In this document: piece after piece, positions 43,940-53,900 of the stretch
How the letters are laid out: each line of letters starts with the position of its first letter
Position numbering within the stretch: the stretch's first letter is position 1
NCBI GenBank assembly: GCA_964275345.1
Contig: CAXYBK010000003.1
Coordinates: 372,001-436,000, forward strand
Length of the DNA stretch: 64,000 nucleotides
Direction of reading: 5' to 3'
Source: MED-G78 sp964275345
GTDB lineage: Bacteria; Pseudomonadota; Gammaproteobacteria; Magnimaribacterales; D2472
Position numbers and translations under genes: made by a program
The notes under the pieces: model-generated
What the model was told of the DNA's origin: nothing
The model's database searches: none
Seen by the model: the letters and a program-made list of their open reading frames with translations, nothing else

Positions 43940-44935
43940 ATGTTTACAAAAAGAAAATTTCCATCAACCAGATTGAGACGCCTTCGTTCCAAACCTTTTA
44001 TTAGAGATTTAGTTAGGGAAAATGTCTTATTAGGTGATGATTTAATTCAACCACTATTTATAAAGGAAGATTTAAAAGGAACTGAAGCTATAACTCAAAT
44101 GCCAGGCATATCAAGATTTGGTCTTGATTCCATTGAAAATGAAATAGAAGAGCTGGCAAACTTAGGCATTAAATCCATAGCATTATTTCCTGTAATTAAT
44201 CCAGACAAAAAAGATGAGTTCGGGACAGAAGCTATTAATCAAAATAATCTTATCTGTAATGCGATTAAAAAAATAAAAAATGTTGTTCCTGAAATCATTA
44301 TTATTTCAGACGTTGCTCTTGATCCTTACACAAATCATGGTCACGATGGCATTTTAATTGATGGTTATGTAGACAATGATAAAACCCTTGATCAATTAGT
44401 AAAACAATCATTAGCGCTTGCTGAAAGTGGAGCAGATATTATTGCACCCTCAGATATGATGGATGGCAGAATAAAACTTATAAGAAATGCTTTAGAAGAA
44501 AGTAATTTTAAGAATACTATTCTTTTATCTTATGCAGCTAAATATAACTCAAAATTTTATGGACCATTCAGAAGCGCTGTTGGTTCAGGTTCTAATCTTG
44601 GAAAATCTAGTAAAGCTGAATATCAAATGGATGTAGCTAACGCAAGTGAAGCGCTTCATGAAGTTGCATTAGACATTGATGAGGGAGCAGATATTGTTAT
44701 GGTAAAACCTGGGATGCCATATCTTGATATAATAAGCAAAGTTAAAGAAACATTTAACGTGCCTACATTTGCTTACCAAGTAAGTGGAGAGTACAGTATG
44801 CTTAAATCAGCAATCGAAAATAAATGGCTTGAACCAGAAGTGATATCAGAATCTCTTTTGTGTTTTAAAAGAGCTGGTGCCGATGCAGTCTTAACTTATG
44901 CAGCAAAAGAAATAATCAAGGAGTTAAATAGATGA
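43940..44935 (+). CDS. hemB: Delta-aminolevulinic acid dehydratase (porphobilinogen synthase)
   Basis: A 331-residue enzyme that condenses two 5-aminolevulinate molecules in haem synthesis. Active-site lysines lie in SYAAKYNSKFYGPFR and MVKPGMPYLD. The metal region reads DVALDPYTNHGHDG, with Asp and Ala in place of the zinc cysteines, so this is the magnesium-type enzyme. The N-terminus has the arginine-rich RLRRLRSKPF. It overlaps trxA by ATGA. Confidence 0.96.
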   Translation: MFTKRKFPSTRLRRLRSKPFIRDLVRENVLLGDDLIQPLFIKEDLKGTEAITQMPGISRFGLDSIENEIEELANLGIKSIALFPVINPDKKDEFGTEAINQNNLICNAIKKIKNVVPEIIIISDVALDPYTNHGHDGILIDGYVDNDKTLDQLVKQSLALAESGADIIAPSDMMDGRIKLIRNALEESNFKNTILLSYAAKYNSKFYGPFRSAVGSGSNLGKSSKAEYQMDVANASEALHEVALDIDEGADIVMVKPGMPYLDIISKVKETFNVPTFAYQVSGEYSMLKSAIENKWLEPEVISESLLCFKRAGADAVLTYAAKEIIKELNR

Positions 44936-45255
44936 GTAATGTAGTCGAAGTAAATTTAGAAAATTTTGAATCAGAAGTTTTATCTTCTGATAAACCCGTT
45001 CTTGTAGACTTTTGGGCAGAATGGTGTGGACCGTGTAAACAACTTGGACCTACTGTCGAAGAAGTTGCTTCTGAGTATTCTGAACAGATAAAAGTTTGTA
45101 AAATGGATGTAGATTCAAGTAGAGATATAGCTGCAAAATACGGCATTCGCTCAATACCTACATTAATAATATTTAAAGAAGGGGAGCCTTCAGGAACTGA
45201 AATAGGGGCATTATCAAAGCAGCAGCTTGTTGAATTTGTAAATTCTGAAATATAA
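44932..45255 (+). CDS. trxA: Thioredoxin
   Basis: A 107-residue classic thioredoxin, a cytoplasmic disulfide reductant. The redox site WCGPCK has Cys32 and Cys35 at canonical positions. DFWAEW precedes it and the cis-proline loop SIPTLIIF follows. It lies upstream of rho, the same order as in E. coli, and overlaps hemB by 4 bp. Confidence 0.97.
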   Translation: MSNVVEVNLENFESEVLSSDKPVLVDFWAEWCGPCKQLGPTVEEVASEYSEQIKVCKMDVDSSRDIAAKYGIRSIPTLIIFKEGEPSGTEIGALSKQQLVEFVNSEI

Positions 45256-45310
45256 ATTTACTACACAAGCTTTGCATCTTTCATAAAAAAGACTTATCAT
45301 TTTTATATCA

Positions 45311-45322
45311 AGCCACGTGGCT
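45311..45322. promoter_or_regulatory. Perfect 12-bp palindrome in the rho leader
   Basis: AGCCACGTGGCT lies 41 bp upstream of rho in an otherwise AT-rich 107-bp leader. It has no T-tract, so it is not an obvious terminator. It could be an operator or a structured element of the autoregulated rho leader. Confidence 0.4.
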
Positions 45323-45362
45323 ATCCCTGTTTTAAATCCCACTGACATTAGGAAAATAACAC

Positions 45363-46640
45363 ATGAATTTAACAGATATTAAACTTAAACCAATTAGCGA
45401 GTTAGTTGATATAGCAACTGAGCTTGGTCTTGAGGATGTTGGCAGGCTCAAAAAACAAGATATTATTTTTAAAATATTTAAGCATCAATCAGGTGAAGGT
45501 ATTGATATTTATGGTGGTGGAGTTTTAGAAATCCTTAATGATGGTTTTGGTTTTTTAAGATCTCCTGAAGGTTCTTACTGTGCAGGCCCAGATGATATTT
45601 ATGTATCACCAAGTCAAATAAGAAAATTTAGTCTAAGAAAAGGTGATTCTGTTCAAGGTAAGATTAGACCTCCTAAGGATCAAGAGAGATATTTTGCATT
45701 AGTTCATTTAGATACAATTAATGGCGAAGCTCCAAATAAAACTAAGAACAAGATTTTGTTTGAAAATCTAACACCTCTTTTCCCTAATCAGAGATTAGGT
45801 TTAGAGCAAGGAAGTGGTTCCAATGAAGATCTATCTTCTAGAATAATTGATTTAATAGCCCCAATTGGAAAGGGTCAAAGAGGTTTAATAGTTTCTCCAC
45901 CTAAAGCTGGTAAAACTCTTATGCTTCAAAGTATTGCTCATTCAATAAAAAATAATAATCCTGAAGTTGAATTAATCGTCTTGCTTATTGACGAAAGGCC
46001 TGAAGAAGTTACAGAAATGTCCAGAACTGTTAAAGGTGAAGTTGTGGCCAGTACATTTGATGAGCCGCCTACTAGGCACGTTCAGGTTGCCAATATGGTT
46101 ATAGAAAAGGCAAAAAGATTGGTAGAGCATAAAAAGGATGTTGTTATTCTTCTTGATTCTATTACTAGACTTGGAAGAGCATATAACTCAGTTCAACCCG
46201 CCTCTGGAAAAATCTTAAGTGGTGGAGTTGATTCAAATGCCCTTGAGAGACCTAAAAGATTCTTTGGAGCTGCAAGGAATTTAGAAGAAGGTGGAAGTCT
46301 TACGATTCTCGCAACTGCCCTTGTTGATACTGGCTCAAAAATGGATGAAGTTATCTATGAAGAGTTTAAAGGTACAGGTAATATGGAAATTCATCTAGAA
46401 AGAAAAATTGCTGAAAAAAGAATTTATCCTGCAATCAACATCAGAAGGTCAGGTACAAGAAGAGAAGATCTACTGACCTCAGATGAAGAACTACAAAGAA
46501 TGTGGGTTCTTAGAAAGATCTTAGATGAAATGGAAGATGCCCAAGGCATTCAATTCTTAATTGACAGATTAAAATCATTTAAAACTAATGATGAATTCTT
46601 CTCATCCATGAAGAATGGTAATGGAAAGAAATCTAAATAA
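45363..46640 (+). CDS. rho: Transcription termination factor Rho
   Basis: A 425-residue hexameric RNA helicase. The N-terminal RNA-binding domain (LKLKPISELVDIA-like start, then GFGFLRSPEGSY and DIYVSPSQIRKF) precedes the ATPase with Walker A SPPKAGKT, LLIDERPEEVTEM, LLDSITRLGRAYN and GGSLTILATALVDTGS. Length matches E. coli (419). Its end overlaps convergent hemD by 8 bp. Confidence 0.98.
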   Translation: MNLTDIKLKPISELVDIATELGLEDVGRLKKQDIIFKIFKHQSGEGIDIYGGGVLEILNDGFGFLRSPEGSYCAGPDDIYVSPSQIRKFSLRKGDSVQGKIRPPKDQERYFALVHLDTINGEAPNKTKNKILFENLTPLFPNQRLGLEQGSGSNEDLSSRIIDLIAPIGKGQRGLIVSPPKAGKTLMLQSIAHSIKNNNPEVELIVLLIDERPEEVTEMSRTVKGEVVASTFDEPPTRHVQVANMVIEKAKRLVEHKKDVVILLDSITRLGRAYNSVQPASGKILSGGVDSNALERPKRFFGAARNLEEGGSLTILATALVDTGSKMDEVIYEEFKGTGNMEIHLERKIAEKRIYPAINIRRSGTRREDLLTSDEELQRMWVLRKILDEMEDAQGIQFLIDRLKSFKTNDEFFSSMKNGNGKKSK

Positions 46641-47343
46641 TTTCTTTTGCTTTCTCTAGCATTGAGTTATCAGAAGGGTCTTTTGCTACAAAAATTTCAA
46701 GATTTATCTCTTTAGTTATTTCTAATATTTTCTCTCTAATTCGCTTCGAAGCTACAACAAATATTTTGTTCTTTATTATTGCTAAATCGAGCGACTCAAA
46801 CATATATAAAAAGGTTAGAAAATTATAAATTAAAGTAATTTCTGGACCATTTTCAATAAGATCTAAATTAGCTTTTGAATAAACTAATTTATAACAAATT
46901 ATTTCATCAATATTCCCCTTAAGCTCTTCTTGTAAATATTTATTGGAATTTTCACCACAAAGCAACAGATTTCTTCCAGGGTAGTTTTTCTGAATCATGC
47001 TAAAGAGGCTTTTGGAAGAAGGTTCTTTAGGAGTCAAAGAATTAATTCCTGCGTTTGCAATAACACTTTTTGTAGCTGGCCCAACTGCAAAAATATTAAA
47101 GCTTTTCATTTCAGCAATCTCTTTAAGATTAGCAAGTCCAAAAATTGCCGAAGCTTGGCTGGTGAATATAATATTTTTATAATAGCCATTCTCTTGCAGT
47201 CTGGATTTTAAATTTATCGCATCAATATTAAAGGGTAATGATTCGATCGAAGAAAGAGGTGCATTTATAACTTCTAAATTTTTATCATTACTAAGAGAAT
47301 TGAGCTTACTGGATAAGATCTTTGGTCTTGTGTTTATTATCAT
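46633..47343 (-). CDS. hemD: Uroporphyrinogen-III synthase
   Basis: A 236-residue protein with the bilobed HemD layout. Conservation is low in this family; FTSQASAIFGLANL and FAVGPATKSVIANAG are the best landmarks, and LICGENS-like LLCGENSNKYL begins the second lobe. It closes and inverts ring D of hydroxymethylbilane. The position directly after hemC, with one-base overlap, makes the call reliable. Confidence 0.88.
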   Translation of the reverse strand: MIINTRPKILSSKLNSLSNDKNLEVINAPLSSIESLPFNIDAINLKSRLQENGYYKNIIFTSQASAIFGLANLKEIAEMKSFNIFAVGPATKSVIANAGINSLTPKEPSSKSLFSMIQKNYPGRNLLLCGENSNKYLQEELKGNIDEIICYKLVYSKANLDLIENGPEITLIYNFLTFLYMFESLDLAIIKNKIFVVASKRIREKILEITKEINLEIFVAKDPSDNSMLEKAKEII

Positions 47344-48245
47344 TACTCTAGAATTAATGTGTTGGAGCCCTTAGAAACAAAATCATTAGCTAAGGTAGAT
47401 ATATCGTCTTTTAGTTCAGACTTGCTTGATTTAATTCTTTTGTATAATTTTTTTTGTCCATCTTGAGACAAGACCTTTGCAATAATATGAACTACTTCTT
47501 TTTCTTCAAAACAATATATTGCAATTGGAGATAAACATGATCCGTTAAGTTTAGCTACAAAAGCTCTTTCTGCTTCCGCTAGGAGATAGGCGGTATCATT
47601 ATTAATTTGCTTAAGAATATTATGTATTTTTGTATTTGATTTTATGCATTCAATACCAATAAAACCTTGGGAGGCAGCGGGTAACATTTCCTCTAAAGAA
47701 AACTCATATGTATTTGTAAAATTAAGGTTTAAACGATTTAAGGCAGCCTTTGCAATGATTAGTGCATCAAAGGCACCATCATTTAACTTTTTTACTCTTG
47801 TTGCAATATTTCCTCTTACTGGAATAGTATTTAGATCAGGTCTTAAGTTTAATATCTGCGACTTTCTTCGGGGACTAGAAGTTCCAATTACCGAATTTAT
47901 AGGCAATGTATCTAAAGACCAACCCTCTTTAGATAATAAGATATCAGAAGCAGATTCTCGTTGAAAAATTGAGGCTATTTCGAAGTTACTATCCAGCACA
48001 GCTGGAACATCTTTTAAGCTATGAACTGCTATGTCAGCATCTCCAGAAATTAAAGCTGATTCTAGTTTATTTACAAACAAACCTTTACCACCAATTTCAT
48101 GAAGCGGTTTATCTGTCTGATCTCCTTCAGATAACAACGGAATAAGTTCAGTAGTAACTCCCTCCAGTTGATTTAATTTCTCAGCCACATAATTAGCTTG
48201 AAATAGAGCAAGCTCTGATTGTCTAGTTGCTATTTTAATTTTCAT
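47343..48245 (-). CDS. hemC: Hydroxymethylbilane synthase (porphobilinogen deaminase)
   Basis: A 300-residue enzyme that links four porphobilinogens. It begins with KIKIATRQSELALFQANYV. GGKGLFVNKLESALISGDADIAVHS, SSPRRKSQI and PVRGNIATRVKKL are conserved blocks. The dipyrromethane cofactor cysteine is in LNGSCLSPIA. It overlaps rsmD by 11 bp upstream and hemD by one base downstream. Confidence 0.96.
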   Translation of the reverse strand: MKIKIATRQSELALFQANYVAEKLNQLEGVTTELIPLLSEGDQTDKPLHEIGGKGLFVNKLESALISGDADIAVHSLKDVPAVLDSNFEIASIFQRESASDILLSKEGWSLDTLPINSVIGTSSPRRKSQILNLRPDLNTIPVRGNIATRVKKLNDGAFDALIIAKAALNRLNLNFTNTYEFSLEEMLPAASQGFIGIECIKSNTKIHNILKQINNDTAYLLAEAERAFVAKLNGSCLSPIAIYCFEEKEVVHIIAKVLSQDGQKKLYKRIKSSKSELKDDISTLANDFVSKGSNTLILE

Positions 48246-48795
48246 TTATACAAAGTAATAAAGCTTTTACATCACCTACTGATTTCTCTTTAAGTATAGT
48301 TACAGAATCTGGAATAACTAAATCAGTAAATTTACTATATTCAAGATAGATTTTACATGAGGATTTTAAATTTTTATCTTGAATCAAAAGGTTAAGAATT
48401 TTTAATTCATAATTCTCTTCAAATGGAGGATCAAGGAATATAAGATCAAAACCAGAGAGATCATTATTTTTAATCCAGGTTTTTGCATCTTTAAAATAAA
48501 CCTTTGTTTTTTCTTTTAAATCTAAAGATATAAGAGTTTTTGATAATTGAGAGTAATTTCTTTTATTAAGTTCAACAAAGATTGTCTTAGCTGAGCCTCT
48601 GGAGATAGCCTCAATCCCAATAGAACCAGTTCCAGCAAATAGATCAAGACAGATCGAGCTTTTTATTTCAAATTGAAGCCAGTTAAAAAGAATTTCTTTT
48701 AATTTATTCGAAGTCGGTCTCAGTGAGCTTTTAAAATCAAATGGCACTTTCTTTCCTTTTAAGAGGCCGCCAGAAATTCTTATACTATTTTTCAT
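48235..48795 (-). CDS. rsmD: 16S rRNA (guanine-966 N2) methyltransferase
   Basis: A 186-residue SAM-dependent methyltransferase. It has RISGGLLKGKK at the start, LRPTSNKLKEILFNWL, the SAM site LDLFAGTGSIGIEAISRG and the amino-methylase motif LIFLDPPFEE (DPPF). This set is specific for RsmD, which modifies G966 of 16S rRNA. It heads the rsmD-hemC-hemD unit; the start region lies 32 bp from the divergent DUF4399 gene. Confidence 0.94.
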   Translation of the reverse strand: MKNSIRISGGLLKGKKVPFDFKSSLRPTSNKLKEILFNWLQFEIKSSICLDLFAGTGSIGIEAISRGSAKTIFVELNKRNYSQLSKTLISLDLKEKTKVYFKDAKTWIKNNDLSGFDLIFLDPPFEENYELKILNLLIQDKNLKSSCKIYLEYSKFTDLVIPDSVTILKEKSVGDVKALLLCINEN

Positions 48796-48827
48796 ACAAA
48801 TATTTTTATACCAGTATAATTCATTAC

Positions 48828-49274
48828 ATGAATATTAAACTCTATCCCAATATCGCATTTAAACATTTTACTTATTTCTTTGCTTTGTTAATTTCTTTTT
48901 ATGCTTTCCCATTAGATGCAGAGGACTGCAGAACTGGAAATCCAGAAGTCTATTTCATTACTCCAGAAAAAGGAGCTGTACTAACTTCACCTGTAAAAGT
49001 TATTTTCGGGCTTAAGAATTTTAATATATCACCTGCAGGCATAGATAAATGTAATGCAGGCCACCATCATTTAATTATTGACGCTGATATTCCTAATTTT
49101 GAACTTCCTATTCCAAGCAGTAAGAATTATATTCACTTTGGTGGCGGGCAAACTGAAACAGAGATTGTGCTATCTCCTGGCAAGCATTCGCTAAGACTGC
49201 TGATGGGTAACTTTGCACATATGCCACAATTCTATTCTGAAAAAATTGAAATTGAAGTAAAACCTGTTAAATAG
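48828..49274 (+). CDS. DUF4399 secreted protein
   Basis: A 148-residue exported protein with a signal peptide (about 1-30). The body matches DUF4399: ITPEKGAVLTSPVKVIFGLKNF, GHHHLIIDAD, HFGGGQTETEI and LSPGKHSLRLLMGNF, an Ig-like or cupredoxin-like fold rich in histidine. Function is unknown; the histidine clusters suggest metal binding, which is an inference. I chose the ATG at 48828, since a longer reading from 48741 would run into rsmD and place the signal peptide inside. The 3' end overlaps the TetR gene by 8 bp. Confidence 0.8.
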   Translation: MNIKLYPNIAFKHFTYFFALLISFYAFPLDAEDCRTGNPEVYFITPEKGAVLTSPVKVIFGLKNFNISPAGIDKCNAGHHHLIIDADIPNFELPIPSSKNYIHFGGGQTETEIVLSPGKHSLRLLMGNFAHMPQFYSEKIEIEVKPVK

Positions 49275-49875
49275 AAAGGATATTATCAATAGACTTTTCA
49301 ATATATTTATCCCAATTATTGGCAAGATTATTCATAATTTTCATTGGACCTTCAGATGCTTTAGTATCTGCAGACGCAATCTCAGTTTTTCTTAAGATAC
49401 CCACTATCCCATGCATAAATGCCCATACAGATAATGCTTTTTCTTCAATAATCTCTTTTGATACATCACTATGTCCTAAATTAACAAGGTGATCTTCTAA
49501 ATTATTTTCTAAAGTCATGAAAGCTAAATGGGCTTGATTTAAAAGTGCAGGGTATTGGGTAAAACTTCCAAGAGAATTTCCAAACATCAAATCATATGTA
49601 TTTTGGTATTTCAAAGCAAAATCACAATACGCAAGACCATTTGCTAAGAAATTACTTGTTTTATTCATATCAGCATTCATTTTTTCAAAGCCTTTAGCAG
49701 CAACTTCAGCTAGTAAATCTTCTTTAGTTTCAAAATGTCTATAAGGAGCGGTTTGCGATACATTTAACTGCTTGGCAAGATTTCTTAAACTTATATTTTC
49801 CCAGCCCGATTCCTCACAAGCCATGACTGCTTGCTGAATTAGATTTTCTTTTAAATTTCCGTGATGATATTTCAT
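49267..49875 (-). CDS. TetR/AcrR-family repressor of the efflux operon
   Basis: A 202-residue regulator. The N-terminal helix-turn-helix is clear: KENLIQQAVMACEESGWENISLRNLAKQ-type helices, then VSQTAPYRHFETKEDLLAEVAAKGF. The C-terminal domain (about 75-202) binds a ligand that is not predictable. The ATG at 49875 is preferred over an earlier TTG because AAAGAA precedes it and KYHHGNLKENL is a common TetR opening. It is divergent from the RND genes. Two 19-bp palindromes in the shared promoter and one in front of tolC are its likely targets. Confidence 0.9.
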   Translation of the reverse strand: MKYHHGNLKENLIQQAVMACEESGWENISLRNLAKQLNVSQTAPYRHFETKEDLLAEVAAKGFEKMNADMNKTSNFLANGLAYCDFALKYQNTYDLMFGNSLGSFTQYPALLNQAHLAFMTLENNLEDHLVNLGHSDVSKEIIEEKALSVWAFMHGIVGILRKTEIASADTKASEGPMKIMNNLANNWDKYIEKSIDNILSI

Positions 49876-49901
49876 TATTTCTTTATAATTTAACAACTAA
49901 C

Positions 49902-49920
49902 ATGTTGACACTGTAAACAT
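49902..49920. promoter_or_regulatory. TetR-type operator 1 in front of the RND operon
   Basis: ATGTTGACACTGTAAACAT is a 19-bp inverted repeat with one mismatched pair around the centre. It contains the TTGACA -35 of the pump promoter, so bound protein would block polymerase. It is almost identical to the site at 16513-16531. Confidence 0.75.
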
Positions 49921-49932
49921 ATTAATTATATT
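49905..49932 (+). promoter_or_regulatory. Predicted promoter of the RND efflux operon
   Basis: TTGACA (49905-49910), a 16-bp spacer and TATATT (49927-49932, 5 of 6 matches) form a good sigma-70 promoter. Operator 1 covers the -35 and operator 2 starts immediately after the -10. Confidence 0.65.
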
Positions 49933-49951
49933 ATGTTTTCACTGTAAACAT
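49933..49951. promoter_or_regulatory. TetR-type operator 2 in front of the RND operon
   Basis: ATGTTTTCACTGTAAACAT is the second 19-bp palindrome, with one mismatched pair around the centre. Its centre is 31 bp from that of operator 1, about three helical turns, so two dimers would bind on the same face. Confidence 0.72.
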
Positions 49952-49987
49952 TATTACTAAAAAGTCAAAGTATTACATGGTTAATTT

Positions 49988-50965
49988 ATGAACATATTTA
50001 AAAAAATATTTGTTATTTCTTGCTTGAGTATTCAAATAAATGCCGAGCCTTTATCCCTTGAGATACTAGAAGTTTCGATGTTTGATAGCTATAAAGTTAC
50101 TAAGCAACTTCCTGGAAAATTATACGCTGTACAGCAATCTAAAGTTGCTTTCCAGATAGGTGGAAAAATACAAACTATAAGCGTTGATATTGGTGATAAA
50201 GTAGAAAAGGGCAGTGTGTTAGCCGAATTGGACAATAGAGAAATTTTGGCAAATTTAAATCAAGCAGATGCTAAATATAAATTAGCAGAACAACTATTAG
50301 AACGTTTTAAGGACTTAAAGGCGCAGGGGCATATATCAATTCAAGAGCTAGATAAGGCTGAATCTGATTTTGCAGTTGCCAAATCCCAACAAGATTTTTA
50401 TCAAGTAAAGCTAGAGCAAACAAAAATATTAGCTCCTTTTAATGGGTTGATCCAAAGTAGATATTTAGATGAAGGAACAGTAATAAATCCTGGCCTTCCA
50501 ATTTTAGAAATTTTAGATTCAGAGAAAGTAGAGGCGCATATTGCAATGCCATTAAATTTAGTTAATAAAGTTTCCTTAAAACAAACTTATGCATTTAATC
50601 TAAACGGAAAGCCTGTTTTAGGTACATTAAAAAGATTATCACCGATGTCGCTGGGGGGCTCAAATAATAGATTAGCAATTTTTGAATTTAATACTTTTTT
50701 TGTTCCTGGGGCAGTAATCAATCTTGAGCTTGAAATTTATGAGAATGCTCGTGGAACTTGGATCCCTATAAAGGCGCTATCCCAGTCAGATGGAGGCTTG
50801 TGGTCAGTCTATACAGTTGATAGATCTAATAAGATAAATAAAGAGTTAGTTGAAGTAATTTATTATGAAGGAACTAATGCTTTTGTTTCAGGTACATTAA
50901 AAAATGGAGATCAAGTCATCAAAGGCGGAGCAACAAAAGTAATAGAAGGACAGTTAATTAATTAA
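49988..50965 (+). CDS. RND efflux periplasmic adaptor (membrane fusion protein)
   Basis: A 325-residue periplasmic adaptor with a signal peptide (about 1-20). The lipoyl halves are visible as KVAFQIGGKIQTISVDIGDKVEKG and TKILAPFNGLIQSRYLDEGTVINPG, flanking a short coiled-coil hairpin (about 85-130). A beta-barrel domain follows. It bridges the RND pump encoded 2 bp downstream to a TolC channel. No lipobox is seen, so it is probably soluble or held by the complex. Confidence 0.92.
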   Translation: MNIFKKIFVISCLSIQINAEPLSLEILEVSMFDSYKVTKQLPGKLYAVQQSKVAFQIGGKIQTISVDIGDKVEKGSVLAELDNREILANLNQADAKYKLAEQLLERFKDLKAQGHISIQELDKAESDFAVAKSQQDFYQVKLEQTKILAPFNGLIQSRYLDEGTVINPGLPILEILDSEKVEAHIAMPLNLVNKVSLKQTYAFNLNGKPVLGTLKRLSPMSLGGSNNRLAIFEFNTFFVPGAVINLELEIYENARGTWIPIKALSQSDGGLWSVYTVDRSNKINKELVEVIYYEGTNAFVSGTLKNGDQVIKGGATKVIEGQLIN

Positions 50966-50967
50966 TA

Positions 50968-53900
50968 ATGAATTTGGTTAACATTTTTATAGATCGACCT
51001 AGAATTTTAATACTTACTTTAGTATTTATTTTACTGGCTGGCGCTTCTTCTTATATTTCGATACCAAGACAAGAAAATCCCGAACTGGCTCAAAGATGGG
51101 CATCTGTAATAGTTATTGATCCTGGATCTTCTGCAGCAAGACTTGAAACGCAAGTTATAACTAAACTTGAATCTGGACTTCAAGAAATCATCGAAATTAA
51201 AGAACTAGATGTAAATATTCAAGCAGGCTTTGCCCAAATGCTAGTTGAGCTAAAAGACTCTGTACCCTTTGATTTAATTGAAGCAACTTGGTCTGAAGTT
51301 CTTGATAAAATTTCTCTGGTAGAGCCTTCTCTGCCCAAAAGTGCTTCTGTAGAATTAGTACGTTCTTCTGGCCCACCAATTTCTGTTCTCTATGCTTTAA
51401 CTTGGAAAGGTGAGGGTGAAGCACCTATTATTTTGATGTCCAGGCTCGGCGATGAATTAAGAAGAAAATTAGCTTTTGTTGATAATACCGAAAGAACCAA
51501 TTTATTTGGTTTAGCTGATGAAGAAGTTTTAGTTGAAATAGATACTGAAAAATTAGCTCTACTTAATCTATCCCTGGCTCAAGTCAGCCAAGCTATAGGA
51601 AACTATGATAGCAAGAGACCTATTGGAAAAACTTCTGATTCAAATAATGAAATTTTATTAAAAGTTAAAGAGAATTTATTAAATGTATCTCAAATCAAAG
51701 ATTTACCTATTCAAGTTATTGATGGATATGGCGTTATAAGACTTCAAGATATTGCTAGTGTTTCAAAGCAACCTTATACCCCTATTGAGGATATAGCTTT
51801 AAGTAATGGCAAAAGATCAGTTCTTGTCGAGGCTAAAGCATCTTTTGGGCAAAGGATAGATCTATATGTTGGCCAGGCAGACAAAGTTGCTAATGAATTT
51901 AGAGATATTCTGCCAGATGAAATTATTTTAGAGAATATTTATAGCGAATCTTTTTATACCAAAAAGATGTTCAATACATTGACCAATAGTGTACTTTCTG
52001 CAATTGCCCTGGTACTTCTTATAAGCTTCTTTCTTTTAGGTTTTAGAGCAGCGTTAATTGTTAGTGCAATATTACCTTTTACCATTTCAATGGTATTAAT
52101 AGGCTGCAGGTTTCTTGAAATGCCTCTTCATCAAACATCAATAACAGGAATTATTATTGCTCTTGGTTTATTAATTGATAATGGAATAATTGTTGTTGAA
52201 GATTACAAGCATAGGCGTTCTTCTGGATTAGAGCCTAGGGATGCAATTAATAAGACTATTCATCAACTTGTTGTTCCATTGTTAGCAGCCACTTTTACTA
52301 CTGTATTTGCTTTTCTTCCAATTGCCACTGGCGAGGGATCAAGCACAGAATTTGTTGGAGGTATGGCAGTAACAGTTATTTTGGCAATTACTTCATCTTT
52401 ATTTTTAGCATTAACAATTGTGCCAGTCATGATGGCTTATTTAGAAAAAGTTACTTTTTTCAATAAGATATCTTTTAATCAAAATGGCTACTCAAATAAA
52501 ATGTTACTTGATAAATATAGAGCATTGCTTTCTTGGGCATACTACAAACCGAGAAGAGCTATGGGAATAGCATTATTCTTACCTATTTTAGGATTTACTT
52601 TATTTAATACATTACCAAGAGACTTTTTTCCTCCTCAAGATAGAAATATGTTTAGAGTGACTATTGAGTTACCTATGAATTCAACTGCTTTAGAAACCGA
52701 GAAAAAAGTTTATGAAATTCGTGAGCAGATTTTAAAGACAGGCATAGTGGAAAGTGATGTTTGGTTTATTGGTAGAATGTTACCTCGCATTCTTTATAAC
52801 GTAGTTGCAGGTGACTCTAAGACGGGATCAAATCATATTGCTGAAGGAGTGTATTTCTCCTCTAGCTTTAATGCCATGATGCCAATTCTTCCTGATTTAG
52901 CAAAGCAACTTTCCAAAGCTAATCCAGATATCGAGGTTAGAGTAGATAAATTCTATTCGGGTCCACCAGTTTTTGCAGCCATAGATTATGCAATTAAGGG
53001 TGATGATCCAGAAATACTACAACTGCTTGGAGAAAAACTAGAGCTTATTATTAGCAGGGCTCCAAATATAAGCTCAACAAATGCAGCACTTTCTTCTTAT
53101 GAAACAAATATAGAAATTGATTTAAATAATTCTAATATGGCTTTGTCCTCAAAACAAATGGAAGCTATTCTAATTGAACTTGCTGCTGCCAATAACGGCA
53201 TAGTTGTCGGTTCTATGCTTGACGGAAATAAAGATCTACCAATAAGAGTAAAAAGTTTAGGGGGAGTTAATTCATCTATAGAAAACATTGGCATGCTTAC
53301 TTTATCTGGGCCAGCTAGTCTTGATTATGTAGAGAGTTTTGGTCAAACCTCCTTAACTAGAACCTCTGAGTTTATTCAACGAAATAATGGAGAAAAAAAG
53401 AATAGTGTTCAAGGCAAGATATGGACAGGCACATTAGCATCTGGAGTTGAATCCTCTATTAAAGATGACATAGAAGACTTCAGGGAATCTTTGCCATCTG
53501 GCTATACTTTAGATGCAGATGGCGAAGCTACAGAAGCTGCAGAGTCTCAGGGGCAAATTATCTCATCTGCTGGTATATTTTTTGTTCTAATCATCATAGG
53601 TTTGGTAGCAGCATTGAATTCATTTACTCAGGCTGGAATTATTCTTTCTGTAGCTATTTTATGTGTTGGCCTTTCTTTTGTTGGCTTGGTTGTGGGACAA
53701 CAAAACTATGGTTTTATTGCTACAGTTGGTGCAATTGGGCTAGCAGGCTTAGCTATTAATGATTCTATTGTGGTCTTGTCACATATAAAAGAAGAGGCTG
53801 AAAAAGTTGCTCTAACTAAGGCTCAATTAGTAGAGATTGTTATTCGATCTACTCGACATGTTTTAACAACATCTGCTACTACCATTGGAGGCTTTCTTCC

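Noticed and set aside
43941..43950. ATGTTTACA at the hemB start as another TetR operator half
   Set aside because: Only one half-site is present, inside the start of the coding sequence, with no second arm.
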